A stretch of 64,000 bases of DNA, taken from the NCBI GenBank assembly GCA_021202155.1, contig JAJQDP010000006.1, positions 62,001 to 126,000 on the forward strand. The letters run 5' to 3'. Shown here one piece after another: positions 34,787 through 44,293 of this stretch. Under the pieces are notes generated by a model, which saw only the letters and a list, made by a program, of their open reading frames with translations, was not told where the DNA came from and searched no databases. Each line of letters opens with the position of its first letter. Position 1 is the first letter of the stretch. Source of the DNA: Oscillospiraceae bacterium. GTDB taxonomy: Bacteria > Bacillota > Clostridia > Oscillospirales > Ruminococcaceae. Position numbers and translations under genes: made by a program.

Positions 34787-36745
34787 TTATCCTTCCTTTC
34801 TCAGCTCTGCAATCTTGTCTCTTAAGTATGCCGCCTGCTCGAAGTTCAATTGCCGCGCGGCTTCTCTCATCTGCTTTGAAAGCTTGTCTATTAGTTCCAT
34901 GCGCTCACGCTTTGTGTAGTGAACGGCTTTCTTGTTGACATCCTTCTTGGAGGAGATTTCTATTACGTCGTGAACTTCCTTGACGATGGTTTTAGGAGTG
35001 ATACCATGTTGGGTGTTGTATTCTTCCTGGATGGCACGGCGTCTTTCAGTCTCTGTAATAGCCTTTTCCATGGACTCTGTGACACTGTCGGCATACATGA
35101 TAACCTTGCCGCCGGCATTTCTTGCGGCTCTTCCTATTGTCTGAATGAGGGAGCGTTCACTCCTAAGGAAGCCTTCTTTGTCTGCGTCCAATATCGCTAC
35201 GAGTGAAACCTCCGGCAGGTCAAGACCTTCTCTGAGAAGGTTTATTCCGACCAGAACGTCAAATTCCCCAAGCCTTAAATCTCTTATAATCTCCATTCGC
35301 TCGATGGTATCGATTGAATGGTGCATGTACCTTACTCTTATACCAAGTTTCTGTAGATAGCCGGTCAGGTCCTCAGCCATCTTGACGGTAAGTGTTGTTA
35401 CCAAAACACGCTCTTTCTTTTCGGCGCGTTCGTTGATTTCAAGTACCAAGTCGTCAATCTGCCCTGCTGTAGGCTTGACTTCAATTATCGGATCAAGAAG
35501 ACCTGTCGGGCGAATAATCTGCTCGACGACCTGTTCAGACTCTGAGAGCTCGAATTCTCCCGGTGTTGCGGAGACGAATACTGCCTGATCGCATCTTGAG
35601 TAGAATTCATCAAACGTGAGCGGACGGTTGTCAAGTGCAGACGGAAGCCGGAAGCCATAGTCAACCAAGGTCTGCTTTCTTGCTCTGTCGCCCGCGAACA
35701 TTCCCCTTACCTGTGGGAGAGCGACATGTGACTCATCCACAATCAGAAGAAAATCATCCGGGAAGAAGTCTAAAAGCGTGAACGGAACCGCGCCTGGTTC
35801 GCGTCTTGCAAGGACTCTTGAATAGTTCTCGATTCCACTGCAGAAGCCGACCTCCTGGAGCATTTCCATGTCGTAATTGACGCGCTGTTCGATTCTCTGT
35901 GCCTCGATAAGCTTGTCCTGAGATTTGAAGAACTTGACTCTCTCGTACATCTCGTCCTCTATATCGTGAATAGCGGCGTTGAGGCGTTCCTTGCCGGTGA
36001 TGTAGTGGGAAGCCGGGAAAATAGCGACGTGAAGAAGAGTCCTGACTATTTCGCCAGTAACGATATTAATCTCGGTTATTCTGTCAACCTCATCGCCGAA
36101 AAATTCGATTCTGATTGCAGTCTCATTATAGCTTGTCGGAAATACGTCAACCGTGTCTCCCCTTACTCTGAAACGGTTTCTTTGGAAATCAATATCGTTT
36201 CGCTCGTATTGAATTGAAACAAGCTCGCGGATTAGGTCGTCTCTCGACCTAGTCATACCTTTACGAACAGAGACAATCATGCTCTTATACTCTTCCGGGT
36301 CGCCCAAAGAGTAAATACATGATACACTCGCGACGATGACTACGTCCCGCCTTTCAGTGAGAGCGGCAGTTGCAGAGTGTCTTAAACGGTCTATTTCGTC
36401 GTTGACATCGGAGTCTTTTTCGATGTAGACATCAGTCGCTGGGATGTAAGCTTCCGGCTGATAGTAGTCGTAGTAGGACACGAAAAACTCGACGGCACTT
36501 TCCGGAAAGAATTCCCGGAGCTCGGAGCATATCTGTGCCGCAAGAGTCTTGTTTGGCTCCAAAACGAGAGTAGGACGATTGACATTTGCGATGACATTTG
36601 CCATGGTGAATGTCTTTCCTGAGCCGGTGACTCCCAGAAGTGTCTGCTTTTTCATTCCACTATTGATTCCATCGGAAAGCTTTTTTATAGCCTCAGGCTG
36701 GTCGCCAGTGGGATTGTATTTACTTTTTAGTACAAATTTATCCAT
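34787..36745 (-). CDS. uvrB: Excinuclease ABC subunit B
   Basis: Helicase-like subunit of UvrABC, 652 residues. Walker [15 protein letters not shown], the beta-hairpin region [14 protein letters not shown], the DEAD-like [19 protein letters not shown] (motif VI) and the C-terminal UVR interaction motif ([19 protein letters not shown]) are all in place. ATG 36745 is preferred: GGAGG lies 11 nt upstream and standard UvrB proteins begin [12 protein letters not shown]; a TTG 18 nt upstream is the alternative. Confidence 0.96.
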   Translation of the reverse strand: MDKFVLKSKYNPTGDQPEAIKKLSDGINSGMKKQTLLGVTGSGKTFTMANVIANVNRPTLVLEPNKTLAAQICSELREFFPESAVEFFVSYYDYYQPEAYIPATDVYIEKDSDVNDEIDRLRHSATAALTERRDVVIVASVSCIYSLGDPEEYKSMIVSVRKGMTRSRDDLIRELVSIQYERNDIDFQRNRFRVRGDTVDVFPTSYNETAIRIEFFGDEVDRITEINIVTGEIVRTLLHVAIFPASHYITGKERLNAAIHDIEDEMYERVKFFKSQDKLIEAQRIEQRVNYDMEMLQEVGFCSGIENYSRVLARREPGAVPFTLLDFFPDDFLLIVDESHVALPQVRGMFAGDRARKQTLVDYGFRLPSALDNRPLTFDEFYSRCDQAVFVSATPGEFELSESEQVVEQIIRPTGLLDPIIEVKPTAGQIDDLVLEINERAEKKERVLVTTLTVKMAEDLTGYLQKLGIRVRYMHHSIDTIERMEIIRDLRLGEFDVLVGINLLREGLDLPEVSLVAILDADKEGFLRSERSLIQTIGRAARNAGGKVIMYADSVTESMEKAITETERRRAIQEEYNTQHGITPKTIVKEVHDVIEISSKKDVNKKAVHYTKRERMELIDKLSKQMREAARQLNFEQAAYLRDKIAELRKEG

Positions 36746-36893
36746 ACAGTTGACAGCCTCCAATTAAGAACGTTTGTTATTATAATAGCACACCGCAGCT
36801 GAAATGTCAACGGCGGATATGATAAAACACGAAAAATCAGGAGCTGCCAAGGATGCATTTCCTGATTCTTTCATAGGTAGGTTCGGCTGAAAA

Positions 36894-37136
36894 TTACAGC
36901 GCAGATTTAAGAGCCTGGGCGAACTGGTCGGGGCAGGAGGTGTTCTTTGCGCCGCACTTGATTCCCTCAAGCTTCGCGATTGCATCCTCAACCTTCATGC
37001 CCTTTACAAGGCTTGAGATGCCCTTGAGGTTGCCGTTACAGCCGCCGACGAAGGAAACGTCGCCGATGATTCCGTTTTCAACCTCGAAATTGATCTGCCT
37101 TGAGCAGGTTCCTCTTGTCTGATAGGTATAAGTCAT
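36894..37136 (-). CDS. TSCPD domain protein
   Basis: Protein of 80 residues with the pattern GTCSRQINFEVENGII, GGCNGNL, GIKCGAKNTSCPDQFAQAL: four conserved cysteines and the TSCPD signature. Such domains occur at the C-terminus of ribonucleotide reductases and as stand-alone proteins; they are thought to bind a metal or participate in redox or nucleotide handling. Function unknown. An AGGAG sequence lies before the start; the gene sits between rluA and uvrB. Confidence 0.85.
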   Translation of the reverse strand: MTYTYQTRGTCSRQINFEVENGIIGDVSFVGGCNGNLKGISSLVKGMKVEDAIAKLEGIKCGAKNTSCPDQFAQALKSAL

Positions 37137-37175
37137 TTTTGTTACTCCTTACTTTTATACAAATTGTAATATTGG

Positions 37176-38135
37176 TTACTTAAAATCGGGAAAGAATTTT
37201 TCCTGGAACCAAGCTGGTTTGGCTGTGAACTCTTTTCCCTCAAGATATGAAAGGCTTCCGCCGATGTCGCCGAGCTCAAATTTCAGGTTGTGCGCTTGTA
37301 GAGCCTGGGTTTTCACCGAGTATCGCTTGTTGATTTCACCGAAGCCATACTTCCCGTCGCCCAAGACCGGATGCCCGATATGAGCCATGTGTGCTCTTAT
37401 CTGATGGGTTCTGCCGGTGATTAAGTCTATTTCGCACAGGGACAGGTCACCGTTTGTGGCAAGAACCCTGTAGCCTGTGATTATCTCCTTCGAGCCATTG
37501 ACTGGCTTGTCGTAAATTCTCACAGCGTTCTCAGCTTCGTTTTTGATGAGATACGCCTTGATCACTGCTTCCAGCGGCTCAGGATCTCCTACTACTGCGC
37601 AGAGATATTTCTTCCTGATTCGGCGTTCTTTGACTGCAAGATTGAGAATTCGCAGGCTTTCTGCGTTCTTGGCACAGATCACAAGCCCCTCAGTGTTTCT
37701 GTCAAGGCGATTGCAGAGTGCCGGCGCAAAGCTCGCCTCTTCTTCGGGGTTATACTCCCCTTTTTCGTAGAGATATTTCTTGATACGATTGATGAGAGTG
37801 TCTATTGTGTTCTCGTCGTCCTCATGGACTACAAGTCCGCAGGGTTTATCTACTATCAGCAAATTCTCGTCCTCATAAACCGGTTCGATCTTACTGTTTA
37901 CAAGAAGAAAATCGTTTTCAGATGGAGCTTCAAAGAATTCGTCGTTGATATAGAGCTCCAAAATGTCGCCTTCCGTGAGTCTTGTAGAAATTTCACACCT
38001 TGAATGGTTCAGTTTGATTCTCTTGATGCGAATGTACTTGTACATAAGCGATTGCGGAAGCTTGGGGACGGCTTTTGTGATAAACTTGTCCACTCGCTGA
38101 CCGGCATCGTTGCGGTTTATCTTGTAGCTTCTCAT
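37176..38135 (-). CDS. RluA family 23S rRNA/tRNA pseudouridine synthase
   Basis: Protein of 319 residues. N-terminal S4-type domain (QRVDKFITKAVPKL, LYINDEF). The catalytic domain has the conserved aspartate in ALCNRLDRNTEGLVICAK (the RLD motif), KKYLCAVVGDP, and GRTHQIRAHMAHIGHPVLGDGKYG. Matches RluC/RluD-type enzymes that modify 23S rRNA. The start is followed by MRSYKINRNDAGQRV, typical for the family. A good -10 for this gene was not identified. Confidence 0.9.
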   Translation of the reverse strand: MRSYKINRNDAGQRVDKFITKAVPKLPQSLMYKYIRIKRIKLNHSRCEISTRLTEGDILELYINDEFFEAPSENDFLLVNSKIEPVYEDENLLIVDKPCGLVVHEDDENTIDTLINRIKKYLYEKGEYNPEEEASFAPALCNRLDRNTEGLVICAKNAESLRILNLAVKERRIRKKYLCAVVGDPEPLEAVIKAYLIKNEAENAVRIYDKPVNGSKEIITGYRVLATNGDLSLCEIDLITGRTHQIRAHMAHIGHPVLGDGKYGFGEINKRYSVKTQALQAHNLKFELGDIGGSLSYLEGKEFTAKPAWFQEKFFPDFK

Positions 38136-38253
38136 ATCATACCTCGAAATCTTCTCTACATGAGTATTTTACTCTATTCGTCGGTCTTTGTCAACTGTTT
38201 TGTTGATCTATGATGCCCGACAAATCTTAATGATTTTGTAACCGTATTGTATC

Positions 38254-38282
38254 TTGAAATATGCATCGCTGTGTGGTAAAAT
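38254..38282 (+). promoter_or_regulatory. Sigma-A promoter of the CotH-like gene
   Basis: TTGAAA (38254-38259), 17-base spacer, TAAAAT (38277-38282), 57 nt before the start codon. Confidence 0.6.
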
Positions 38283-38338
38283 GTAGAACGAAAAGAGATA
38301 CAACCGGCTTGTCCGATTTTAACTGAGGAAGTAATAAA

Positions 38339-40060
38339 ATGAATGACAAAAAGAGAATTATGGCGGCGGTGTGTGCCGCTGTGGTGCTTTTGAGCAGTAT
38401 GACCGCCTGCACACAGACGGAAATACCCGATTCAAGCGAAAGCGAGACCACAACAGCTTCAACAGCCGAAGAAGAAACGACAATCGTATCGGATAACGTT
38501 CCGTCTCATATAGTCACCCAGTCTGATTCAACAACTTCTGCTGAGGCTGTGACTGAAAGCACAGATTCAACAGAAGCTACAACGGCATCAACTACCGAGA
38601 CGGCTGTCACAGAAGATTCCGGTTTAATTGTGGATGACTATACCGAAGATTTTAACTATGACAATCTGACCCCTGACGACCTCTATGAAATGTATGGGCT
38701 CTCAAGGAGTGAGCGCAGTAGCTTCTACACTCAAATATGCAGTGAATGTGAGCTCCCTATTATTTCAGTCTCGACCGAAGATGAGCAGGAGGTTCTTTCA
38801 CTTGACGAATATGTGAACTGCATTGTTGAAATTATGAACTGCGATGCTGAGTACGTAATGGACGCTACCTCTGCCGAAATCAGAGTGAGAGGTAACGCGA
38901 GTGCCTACTACGGAGATGTCGACCAGATAAGAGCCAATGGTGCACCGTACAGAATCAAGTTTACTAAGAAGCAGTCGGTTTTAGGGCTTAATGATGGCGC
39001 AAAGTGTCGCTCATGGGTGCTTCTCAAGACCTACAACTACGGCGTCAGAGATCACCTTGCATTCACTCTTGCGGCGGCGATAAATGCTGGACTGTACTAT
39101 GTTTCCGATTCCACATTTGTTCAGGTTTACATTAACGAGGAGTACATGGGAATTTATCTTCTCTGCGAGCAAACCCAGGAGAACGAAAACAGAGTGGCAA
39201 TTACAGAAGCTGAGGAAGGATACACCGGAACAGATATAGGCTATCTCGTCGAGCTTGACAACTATTCAAGTGGCGAAACCTGGAGGTTCATGCTGAACTA
39301 CAATAACGAGTCGATTACTGATGTTTACGGCACTTCCCGTGTTCCGAAGAAGTACTACTACACCGTCAGAAATGACTTATATTCTGAGGAACAGCTTGAC
39401 TTCATCGAGAGATATTTTGAGGTCTGTTATGAGGTTGCAATGAGAGCGATCAAGTACGGCGAATATTACCGCGTTGACAGGGTTGATGATGATTTCACTC
39501 TGACGCTCGCACAGGATGAGTTTGAGTCGGCATTTGACTGCATATCTCAGGTTTTGGACATTGAGTCGTTTGTTGATATGTATATCACCTACGAGATTGT
39601 AAACGACCAGGACGTCGGCGGAGGAAGCTTCTTCTTTGCAGTTGATTTCAGTGAAACTTCAATCTATCCGGTGCTTACCTGTGTTGCACCGTGGGATTTC
39701 AGTTGGGCATATGGCGACTATAGCTCGGATGCAGACGGCGGACTTTATGCGGCAAAGTTCAAGGACGATTATTTTGTGGATAACTGGGGCGACCGCTCCA
39801 ATCCGTGGCTCATTCTCCTCTATTCTGCTGACTGGTTCCAGGAGCTTGTAAGCGAGAAGTGGCAGGAAAGATATTCATACATTCTTGAAGCCTTAGATGA
39901 GGTTACAGAAACTGTTGAGACCTATTCGGATGACTTCGACAAGGACGGAAAGAGCCGCACTTCAAGTGCTCTTGCAACAATCAGGTGGACAAGAAACAGA
40001 GTTGAATATCTGAACACTTTATGGGATGGGGATGACTTCCCTGACGAATATAAATCATAA
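38339..40060 (+). CDS. CotH-like kinase domain lipoprotein
   Basis: Lipoprotein of 573 residues: signal peptide with lipobox MTAC (C24), then a long Ser/Thr/Glu linker (about 30-95) typical of ruminococcal surface proteins. The rest is a CotH-type domain: AEIRVRGNAS near its start, YRIKFTKKQSVLGL, SWVLLKTYNY, NEEYMGIYLLCEQTQEN, GYLVELDN and, late, CVAPWDFSWAYGD, which corresponds to the metal-binding DxD/DFSW-like site. CotH of Bacillus is a protein kinase that modifies spore-coat proteins, and secreted homologues occur with carbohydrate-acting systems. Substrate unknown here. Monocistronic; the neighbour at 40134 ends convergently. Confidence 0.82.
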   Translation: MNDKKRIMAAVCAAVVLLSSMTACTQTEIPDSSESETTTASTAEEETTIVSDNVPSHIVTQSDSTTSAEAVTESTDSTEATTASTTETAVTEDSGLIVDDYTEDFNYDNLTPDDLYEMYGLSRSERSSFYTQICSECELPIISVSTEDEQEVLSLDEYVNCIVEIMNCDAEYVMDATSAEIRVRGNASAYYGDVDQIRANGAPYRIKFTKKQSVLGLNDGAKCRSWVLLKTYNYGVRDHLAFTLAAAINAGLYYVSDSTFVQVYINEEYMGIYLLCEQTQENENRVAITEAEEGYTGTDIGYLVELDNYSSGETWRFMLNYNNESITDVYGTSRVPKKYYYTVRNDLYSEEQLDFIERYFEVCYEVAMRAIKYGEYYRVDRVDDDFTLTLAQDEFESAFDCISQVLDIESFVDMYITYEIVNDQDVGGGSFFFAVDFSETSIYPVLTCVAPWDFSWAYGDYSSDADGGLYAAKFKDDYFVDNWGDRSNPWLILLYSADWFQELVSEKWQERYSYILEALDEVTETVETYSDDFDKDGKSRTSSALATIRWTRNRVEYLNTLWDGDDFPDEYKS

Positions 40061-40062
40061 AA

Positions 40063-40092
40063 AGAATGCCCCCGAAATGGAGGCATTTCTTT
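40063..40092. terminator. Bidirectional terminator
   Basis: AATGCC.CC / GG.GGCATT with one mismatch and a GAAAT loop, followed by TTCTTTT on the plus strand; on the minus strand ATTC TTTT follows. It separates the convergent CotH-like and anchored protein genes. Confidence 0.7.
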
Positions 40093-40133
40093 TCAGTTGT
40101 CTTTAGTTCCTGTGGAATTAAGGTTCCTGGGAA

Positions 40134-40790
40134 TTATCTTCTCTTAGAAGCAACAACAGCAGCAGCAGCTACAGCCATCGGGAGAACAGCCAAAGCAACA
40201 CCAGTGTTAGCGTTGGTGGTTGTGGTCTCGGTAGAAGAAGTCTCGGTGCTGGAGGTGTCAGCAACTTCCTCGGAAGCATCGTCAGAAGCATCTGCATCGT
40301 CAGTGGAAGCAACAGTCTCTTCGCCGTCAGTAACTATAGCAAGATAGGTGACAGTGAAGTTGTCAAGATTAGTACCATAAGAGATACCCTTGAAGTCTAC
40401 ACCAGTAGCACAGGTTGCGCCTTCGTCGTTCCAGTTCTGAACAGTGAGTTCAACTGTAACATCGAAATCTCCGCCTGAAAGACCTAAATCGGTGGTAGAG
40501 TAAACCTGGTTGGAAGCGGTGGTAGCACCGTCAACGAGCCAAACTCTGAAGTCACCGTCAGATGAACCCTTGATGTGAAGGGTAACGGTTGTACCGATCT
40601 CAAGAGTCTCAGGAAGATTTACGACGAACTGTTCACCGCTGGAATTGAGCCCGCCATTAGCTTCAGTAGCATCGGTGTGGTAACCGAGGTTATCAGAAGT
40701 GAGAGCGATCTCAGTCTCAGCTGCGAAAGCGGTTACAGAGAGAGCCATAACCATTGCGACTGCCATGACAATTGCCAAAATTTTCTTCAT
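40134..40790 (-). CDS. Secreted beta-sandwich protein with NTG-type C-terminal anchor
   Basis: Protein of 218 residues. Signal peptide (1-23, cleavage near AFAAETE). About residues 25-150 form an all-beta, Gly/Thr-rich region with a jelly-roll or CBM-like composition. A 40-residue acidic Ser/Thr linker leads to NANTGVALAVLPMAVAAAAVVASKRR: a short motif, a hydrophobic stretch and positive tail. This is a surface-anchor signal but not LPxTG; NxxTG-like variants occur in ruminococci. The domain family could not be named. AGGAGG precedes the start and a strong promoter lies upstream. The gene runs opposite to the CotH-like gene. Confidence 0.6.
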   Translation of the reverse strand: MKKILAIVMAVAMVMALSVTAFAAETEIALTSDNLGYHTDATEANGGLNSSGEQFVVNLPETLEIGTTVTLHIKGSSDGDFRVWLVDGATTASNQVYSTTDLGLSGGDFDVTVELTVQNWNDEGATCATGVDFKGISYGTNLDNFTVTYLAIVTDGEETVASTDDADASDDASEEVADTSSTETSSTETTTTNANTGVALAVLPMAVAAAAVVASKRR

Positions 40791-40831
40791 GTTATTTTCC
40801 TCCTAATATAATATGGTTTTTAACCACACTC

Positions 40832-40860
40832 ATTATACCATTTGCACAATCGCCTGTCAA
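40832..40860 (-). promoter_or_regulatory. Sigma-A promoter of the anchored secreted protein
   Basis: Minus strand TTGACA (40860-40855), 17-base spacer, perfect TATAAT (40837-40832), 42 nt before the start. One of the strongest promoters in the window. Confidence 0.8.
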
Positions 40861-40949
40861 TACTTTTTCAAAGTATAGTAAAAAATATCTCCTCTGCTTT
40901 AAGAAATGGCTATTATTCTGCTGAAAAAGCAAAAGTTAAGAAAAAGCTA

Positions 40950-40978
40950 TTGACAGAATCGAAAAATGCGGCTATAAT
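40950..40978 (+). promoter_or_regulatory. Sigma-A promoter of tRNA-Pro
   Basis: Consensus TTGACA (40950-40955), 17-base spacer, TATAAT (40973-40978); the tRNA starts 19 nt downstream. Confidence 0.85.
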
Positions 40979-40996
40979 ACATGGTGTCAATTCAAC

Positions 40997-41073
40997 CGGG
41001 ATGTGGCTCAGTTTGGTAGAGCGCCTGCTTTGGGAGCAGGATGCCGCAGGTTCGAGTCCTGTCATCCCGACCA
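40997..41073 (+). tRNA. tRNA-Pro(TGG)
   Basis: Acceptor CGGGATG pairs with CATCCCG; D-arm GGCTCAGTTTGGTAGAGC; anticodon stem CCTGC/GCAGG with loop TTTGGGA, anticodon TGG; T-arm with GGTTCGAGTCC; CCA is encoded. A strong promoter precedes it and a terminator follows. Confidence 0.97.
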
Positions 41074-41075
41074 TT

Positions 41076-41104
41076 GTCGTCGCAAGTTTTTGCGGCGACT
41101 TTTC
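41076..41104 (+). terminator. tRNA-Pro terminator
   Basis: GTCGTCGCAA (41076-41085) pairs with TTGCGGCGAC (41090-41099) including one G-U; TTTT follows. Confidence 0.85.
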
Positions 41105-41112
41105 ATTACAAG

Positions 41113-41143
41113 AAAAACCGACAGATTATCTCTGCCGGTTTTA
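41113..41143 (-). terminator. fhs terminator
   Basis: Minus strand AAAACCGGCAGA pairs with TCTGTCGGTTTT around a 5-nt loop (one wobble), followed by T-run. It lies just past the fhs stop. Confidence 0.75.
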
Positions 41144-41150
41144 TTATTTC

Positions 41151-42821
41151 TCAGAACAGTCCGGTTATTACTCCATCCGAGCTGACATCGATTCTTTCAG
41201 CCGCAGGAGATTTAGGAAGACCGGGCATTGTCATTATGTCGCCTGTCAGGACAACCACGAACCCTGCACCTGCAGAAACCTTGACATTCTTTACTGTGAC
41301 GGTGAAGTTTTCCGGTGCGCCGAGCTTTGTCGGGTCATCGGAGAATGAGTACTGAGTTTTCGCTATGCACACGGGAAGTTTTCCAAAACCGAGCTCAGTG
41401 AGCCTTGCAAGCTCTTTCTTTGCCACTGGAAGATAACTTACGCCGTTTCCACCATAGACTTTTGTGACGATTGCAGTTATCTTCTCTTCAAGGCTCATGT
41501 CATTGGAATAACTGTAGGTGAAGTTGGGAGTTTCCTCATCACAGAGTCTCACGACTTCCGTGGCAAGCTCGATTCCGCCTTCCCCACCCTTTGCCCAGAC
41601 ATCAGATAAAACTGTATTGACACCAAGCTTGCGGCATTCCTCAATAACGAGATTAACCTCAGCATCCGTATCAGTCGGGAATCTGTTCACTGCAACCACT
41701 GAGGGCAGACCGTAGACATTTTTTATGTTTGAAACGTGCCTCAGAAGATTCGGAAGACCCTTCTTCAAAGCATCCAAGTCCTCTTTTCCGAGCTCGGTCT
41801 TGGCAAGACCGCCGTGCATCTTAAGTGCTCTTACAGTTGCGACAATTACAACTGCGGATGGAGTAAGACCCGCCATCCGGCACTTGATGTCCAAAAACTT
41901 CTCTGCTCCAAGGTCTGCGCCGAAGCCGGCTTCTGTTACTGCATAGTCGCCCAACTTCATTGCAAGTTTTGTCGCAAGAACCGAGTTACAGCCGTGCGCT
42001 ATGTTTGCGAATGGTCCGCCATGAACGAGCGCAGGAGTGTGCTCAAGAGTCTGGACGAGATTTGGCTTCAAGGCATCTTTGAGAAGTGCCGCCATTGCTC
42101 CCACAGCCTTTAGCTGAGAAGCGGTTACCGGTTCCCCTGAGTAGGTATAGCCGATAATTATTCTTCCGAGTCTTTCTTTCAGGTCGTCGATTGAGCTTGC
42201 AAGGCAGAATACAGCCATGATTTCGCTTGCAACAGTGATGTCGAAGCCGTCCTCGCGAGGAGTGCCATTGGGCTTTCCGCCCAAGCCATCGACTATGAAT
42301 CTTAGCTGACGGTCATTCATGTCGACGCATCTCTTCCAGGTTATCCTTCTTGGGTCTATTCCAAGAGAATTCCCCTGCTGGATGTGGTTGTCTATCATGG
42401 CGGCAAGGAGATTGTTTGCGGCACCAATAGCGTGGAAATCGCCTGTAAAGTGGAGATTAATATCCTCCATCGGTACAACCTGAGCATATCCGCCGCCTGC
42501 GGCTCCACCCTTGATCCCGAAAACTGGACCCAGTGAAGGCTCGCGAAGGGCTACTACAGAGTTCTTCCCTATTTTCCGAAGACCGTCGGCAAGACCTATG
42601 GTTGTTGTAGTCTTCCCCTCGCCTGCCGGTGTCGGGGTGATTGCTGTCACAAGAATCAGCTTACCATTCTTTCTTGAATCATCATTGATGATTTTCGGGT
42701 CAACTTTGGCTTTGTATTTTCCGTACTGCTCTATCGAATCCTCATCTATGCCGGCAATTTCGGCTATTTTCGTTATAGGGAGCATAACTGATTCCTGAGC
42801 GATTTCAATATCTGTTTTCAT
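41151..42821 (-). CDS. fhs: Formate-tetrahydrofolate ligase
   Basis: ATP-dependent formation of 10-formyl-THF from formate, 556 residues from ATG 42821 with AGAGGTGA upstream; longer in-frame starts are not supported. The P-loop [20 protein letters not shown] (about 65-84) and [17 protein letters not shown] motif are diagnostic. In acetogens it belongs to the Wood-Ljungdahl pathway; elsewhere it feeds purine and methionine synthesis. It lies 26 nt after glyA, behind the ZTP riboswitch, so both are controlled by folate-linked purine status. Confidence 0.96.
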   Translation of the reverse strand: MKTDIEIAQESVMLPITKIAEIAGIDEDSIEQYGKYKAKVDPKIINDDSRKNGKLILVTAITPTPAGEGKTTTTIGLADGLRKIGKNSVVALREPSLGPVFGIKGGAAGGGYAQVVPMEDINLHFTGDFHAIGAANNLLAAMIDNHIQQGNSLGIDPRRITWKRCVDMNDRQLRFIVDGLGGKPNGTPREDGFDITVASEIMAVFCLASSIDDLKERLGRIIIGYTYSGEPVTASQLKAVGAMAALLKDALKPNLVQTLEHTPALVHGGPFANIAHGCNSVLATKLAMKLGDYAVTEAGFGADLGAEKFLDIKCRMAGLTPSAVVIVATVRALKMHGGLAKTELGKEDLDALKKGLPNLLRHVSNIKNVYGLPSVVAVNRFPTDTDAEVNLVIEECRKLGVNTVLSDVWAKGGEGGIELATEVVRLCDEETPNFTYSYSNDMSLEEKITAIVTKVYGGNGVSYLPVAKKELARLTELGFGKLPVCIAKTQYSFSDDPTKLGAPENFTVTVKNVKVSAGAGFVVVLTGDIMTMPGLPKSPAAERIDVSSDGVITGLF

Positions 42822-42846
42822 GATATTCACCTCTTGTGGAGACCAA

Positions 42847-44079
42847 TCAATATATCGGGAACTTCTCGCAGAGTGAGACAACCTCGTCTGTGACTCTCTC
42901 CTTATTTGCGTCGAAATCATTGATGCAGTCGCAAATCCAGCCGGCAATGAGCTTCATCTCGTTTTCGCGGAAGCCTCTTGTAGTTACTGCAGGAGTTCCG
43001 ACTCTTAAGCCACTTGTGATGAACGGACTCTCCGGGTCGTTCGGGATTGCATTCTTGTTTGCTGTGATGTGAACCTCATCAAGGCGGTGTTCGAGTTCCT
43101 TGCCAGTGACGCCTGTTCCTCTCAAATCAAGGAGCATGAGGTGGTTGTCAGTTCCGCCGGAAACAAGCTTTATGCCGTGAGCGTTGAATTCGCTTGCAAG
43201 AGTCTGTGCGTTTGCGATAATCTGTTTCTGATATTCCTTGAATTCAGAGGTGAGAGCTTCACCGAAAGCTACTGCCTTTGCGGCGATGATGTGCATAAGC
43301 GGTCCACCCTGAGTTCCGGGGAAGATTGCCTTGTCGATAGCCTTTGCATACTGCTCCTTGCAGAGAATAAGTCCGCCTCTTGGTCCTCTCAATGTCTTGT
43401 GAGTTGTTGTGGTTACAACATCAGCATAAGGAATCGGGCTTGGATGAAGACCAGCGGCAACAAGACCGGCAATGTGAGCCATGTCTACCATCAGGTATGC
43501 TCCGACCTTGTCAGCGATTTCTCTGAAACGCTTGAAGTCGATGATTCTCGGATATGCAGAAGCACCGGCAAGAATAAGCTTGGGCTTGCACTCAAGTGCC
43601 AGACGCTCAACCTCGTCATAGTCTATAGTCTGTGTTTCGTCCGACACACCGTAAGGAACAATGTGGAAGTACTTTCCGGAAATGTTGACCGGTGAACCGT
43701 GCGAAAGATGTCCGCCGTGAGCAAGGCTCATGGAGAGAACAGTGTCGCCCGGCTGTAAAAGTGCGAAGAATGTAGCGAGGTTTGCGTTCGCGCCACTGTG
43801 AGGCTGGACGTTTGCGTGCTCAGCTCCGAAAAGCTTCTTTGCACGCTCTCTTGCAATTTCCTCTACCTCGTCGACATACTGGCATCCGCCGTAGTATCTC
43901 TTTGCGGGATAGCCCTCAGCGTACTTGTTTGTGAGGACGCTTCCTGCCGCTAAGAGAACTCCCTCGGATACGATATTCTCTGATGCGATAAGCTCGATAT
44001 TGTGGCGTTGGCGGTTAAGCTCGCGCTCGCATGATGCGGCTACCTCCGGATCAAAGTTTTTCAGCTCTTCAAAAAACAT
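42847..44079 (-). CDS. glyA: Serine hydroxymethyltransferase
   Basis: PLP enzyme of 410 residues that makes glycine and 5,10-methylene-THF from serine. The PLP lysine lies in [14 protein letters not shown] (about residue 224); HSGANANLA and [10 protein letters not shown] mark the substrate site; [12 protein letters not shown] is the C-terminal arginine region. Complete family length. First gene after the ZTP riboswitch leader. Confidence 0.97.
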   Translation of the reverse strand: MFFEELKNFDPEVAASCERELNRQRHNIELIASENIVSEGVLLAAGSVLTNKYAEGYPAKRYYGGCQYVDEVEEIARERAKKLFGAEHANVQPHSGANANLATFFALLQPGDTVLSMSLAHGGHLSHGSPVNISGKYFHIVPYGVSDETQTIDYDEVERLALECKPKLILAGASAYPRIIDFKRFREIADKVGAYLMVDMAHIAGLVAAGLHPSPIPYADVVTTTTHKTLRGPRGGLILCKEQYAKAIDKAIFPGTQGGPLMHIIAAKAVAFGEALTSEFKEYQKQIIANAQTLASEFNAHGIKLVSGGTDNHLMLLDLRGTGVTGKELEHRLDEVHITANKNAIPNDPESPFITSGLRVGTPAVTTRGFRENEMKLIAGWICDCINDFDANKERVTDEVVSLCEKFPIY

Positions 44080-44121
44080 GGTGATTGCTCCTTTGCATTT
44101 ATTTTGGATTTGCGAATGTAC

Positions 44122-44167
44122 AAAATAAGGCAGACTACCCTACCAGAATATGTAAGATAGCTCTGCC
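44122..44167 (-). terminator. Riboswitch-controlled terminator upstream of glyA
   Basis: On the minus strand GGCAGA.CTATC pairs with GGTAG.TCTGCC and is followed by TTATTTT. The first arm is the 3' end of the riboswitch motif CCGTCTGGGCA, so ligand binding can block the terminator stem. This gives an ON-switch layout. Confidence 0.75.
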
Positions 44168-44240
44168 CAGACGGTCGGCATTTGATGTTTTCGCTTCACT
44201 TGTGTTCATTCACTTTACCGTCAGTCACGAAAACAGGCTG
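44161..44240 (-). promoter_or_regulatory. ZTP riboswitch (pfl motif) upstream of glyA-fhs
   Basis: The leader RNA (start near 44239) contains the two conserved pieces of the ZTP/ZMP riboswitch: TCGTGACTGACGG (44230-44218) and, after a variable stem, TGCCGACCGTCTGGGCA (44180-44164). The arrangement, spacing and neighbourhood (glyA, fhs: one-carbon metabolism) fit the class named pfl. It senses ZTP, the purine alarmone rising in 10-formyl-THF shortage. An attenuator stem that overlaps its 3' end follows. Confidence 0.87.
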
Positions 44241-44245
44241 AAAAA

Positions 44246-44274
44246 AGTATAACATTTTAAAGCCGCGGTGTCAA
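44246..44274 (-). promoter_or_regulatory. Sigma-A promoter of the glyA leader
   Basis: Minus strand TTGACA (44274-44269), 17-base spacer, TATACT (44251-44246). Start would fall close to the first base of the riboswitch leader. Confidence 0.85.
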
Positions 44275-44293
44275 TATTGAAAATGTAAATTTC

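Noticed and set aside
40842-41348. Open frame of 168 codons over tRNA-Pro and fhs end
   Set aside because: It runs through the tRNA gene and the fhs terminator and codes for a low-quality sequence; no ribosome site.
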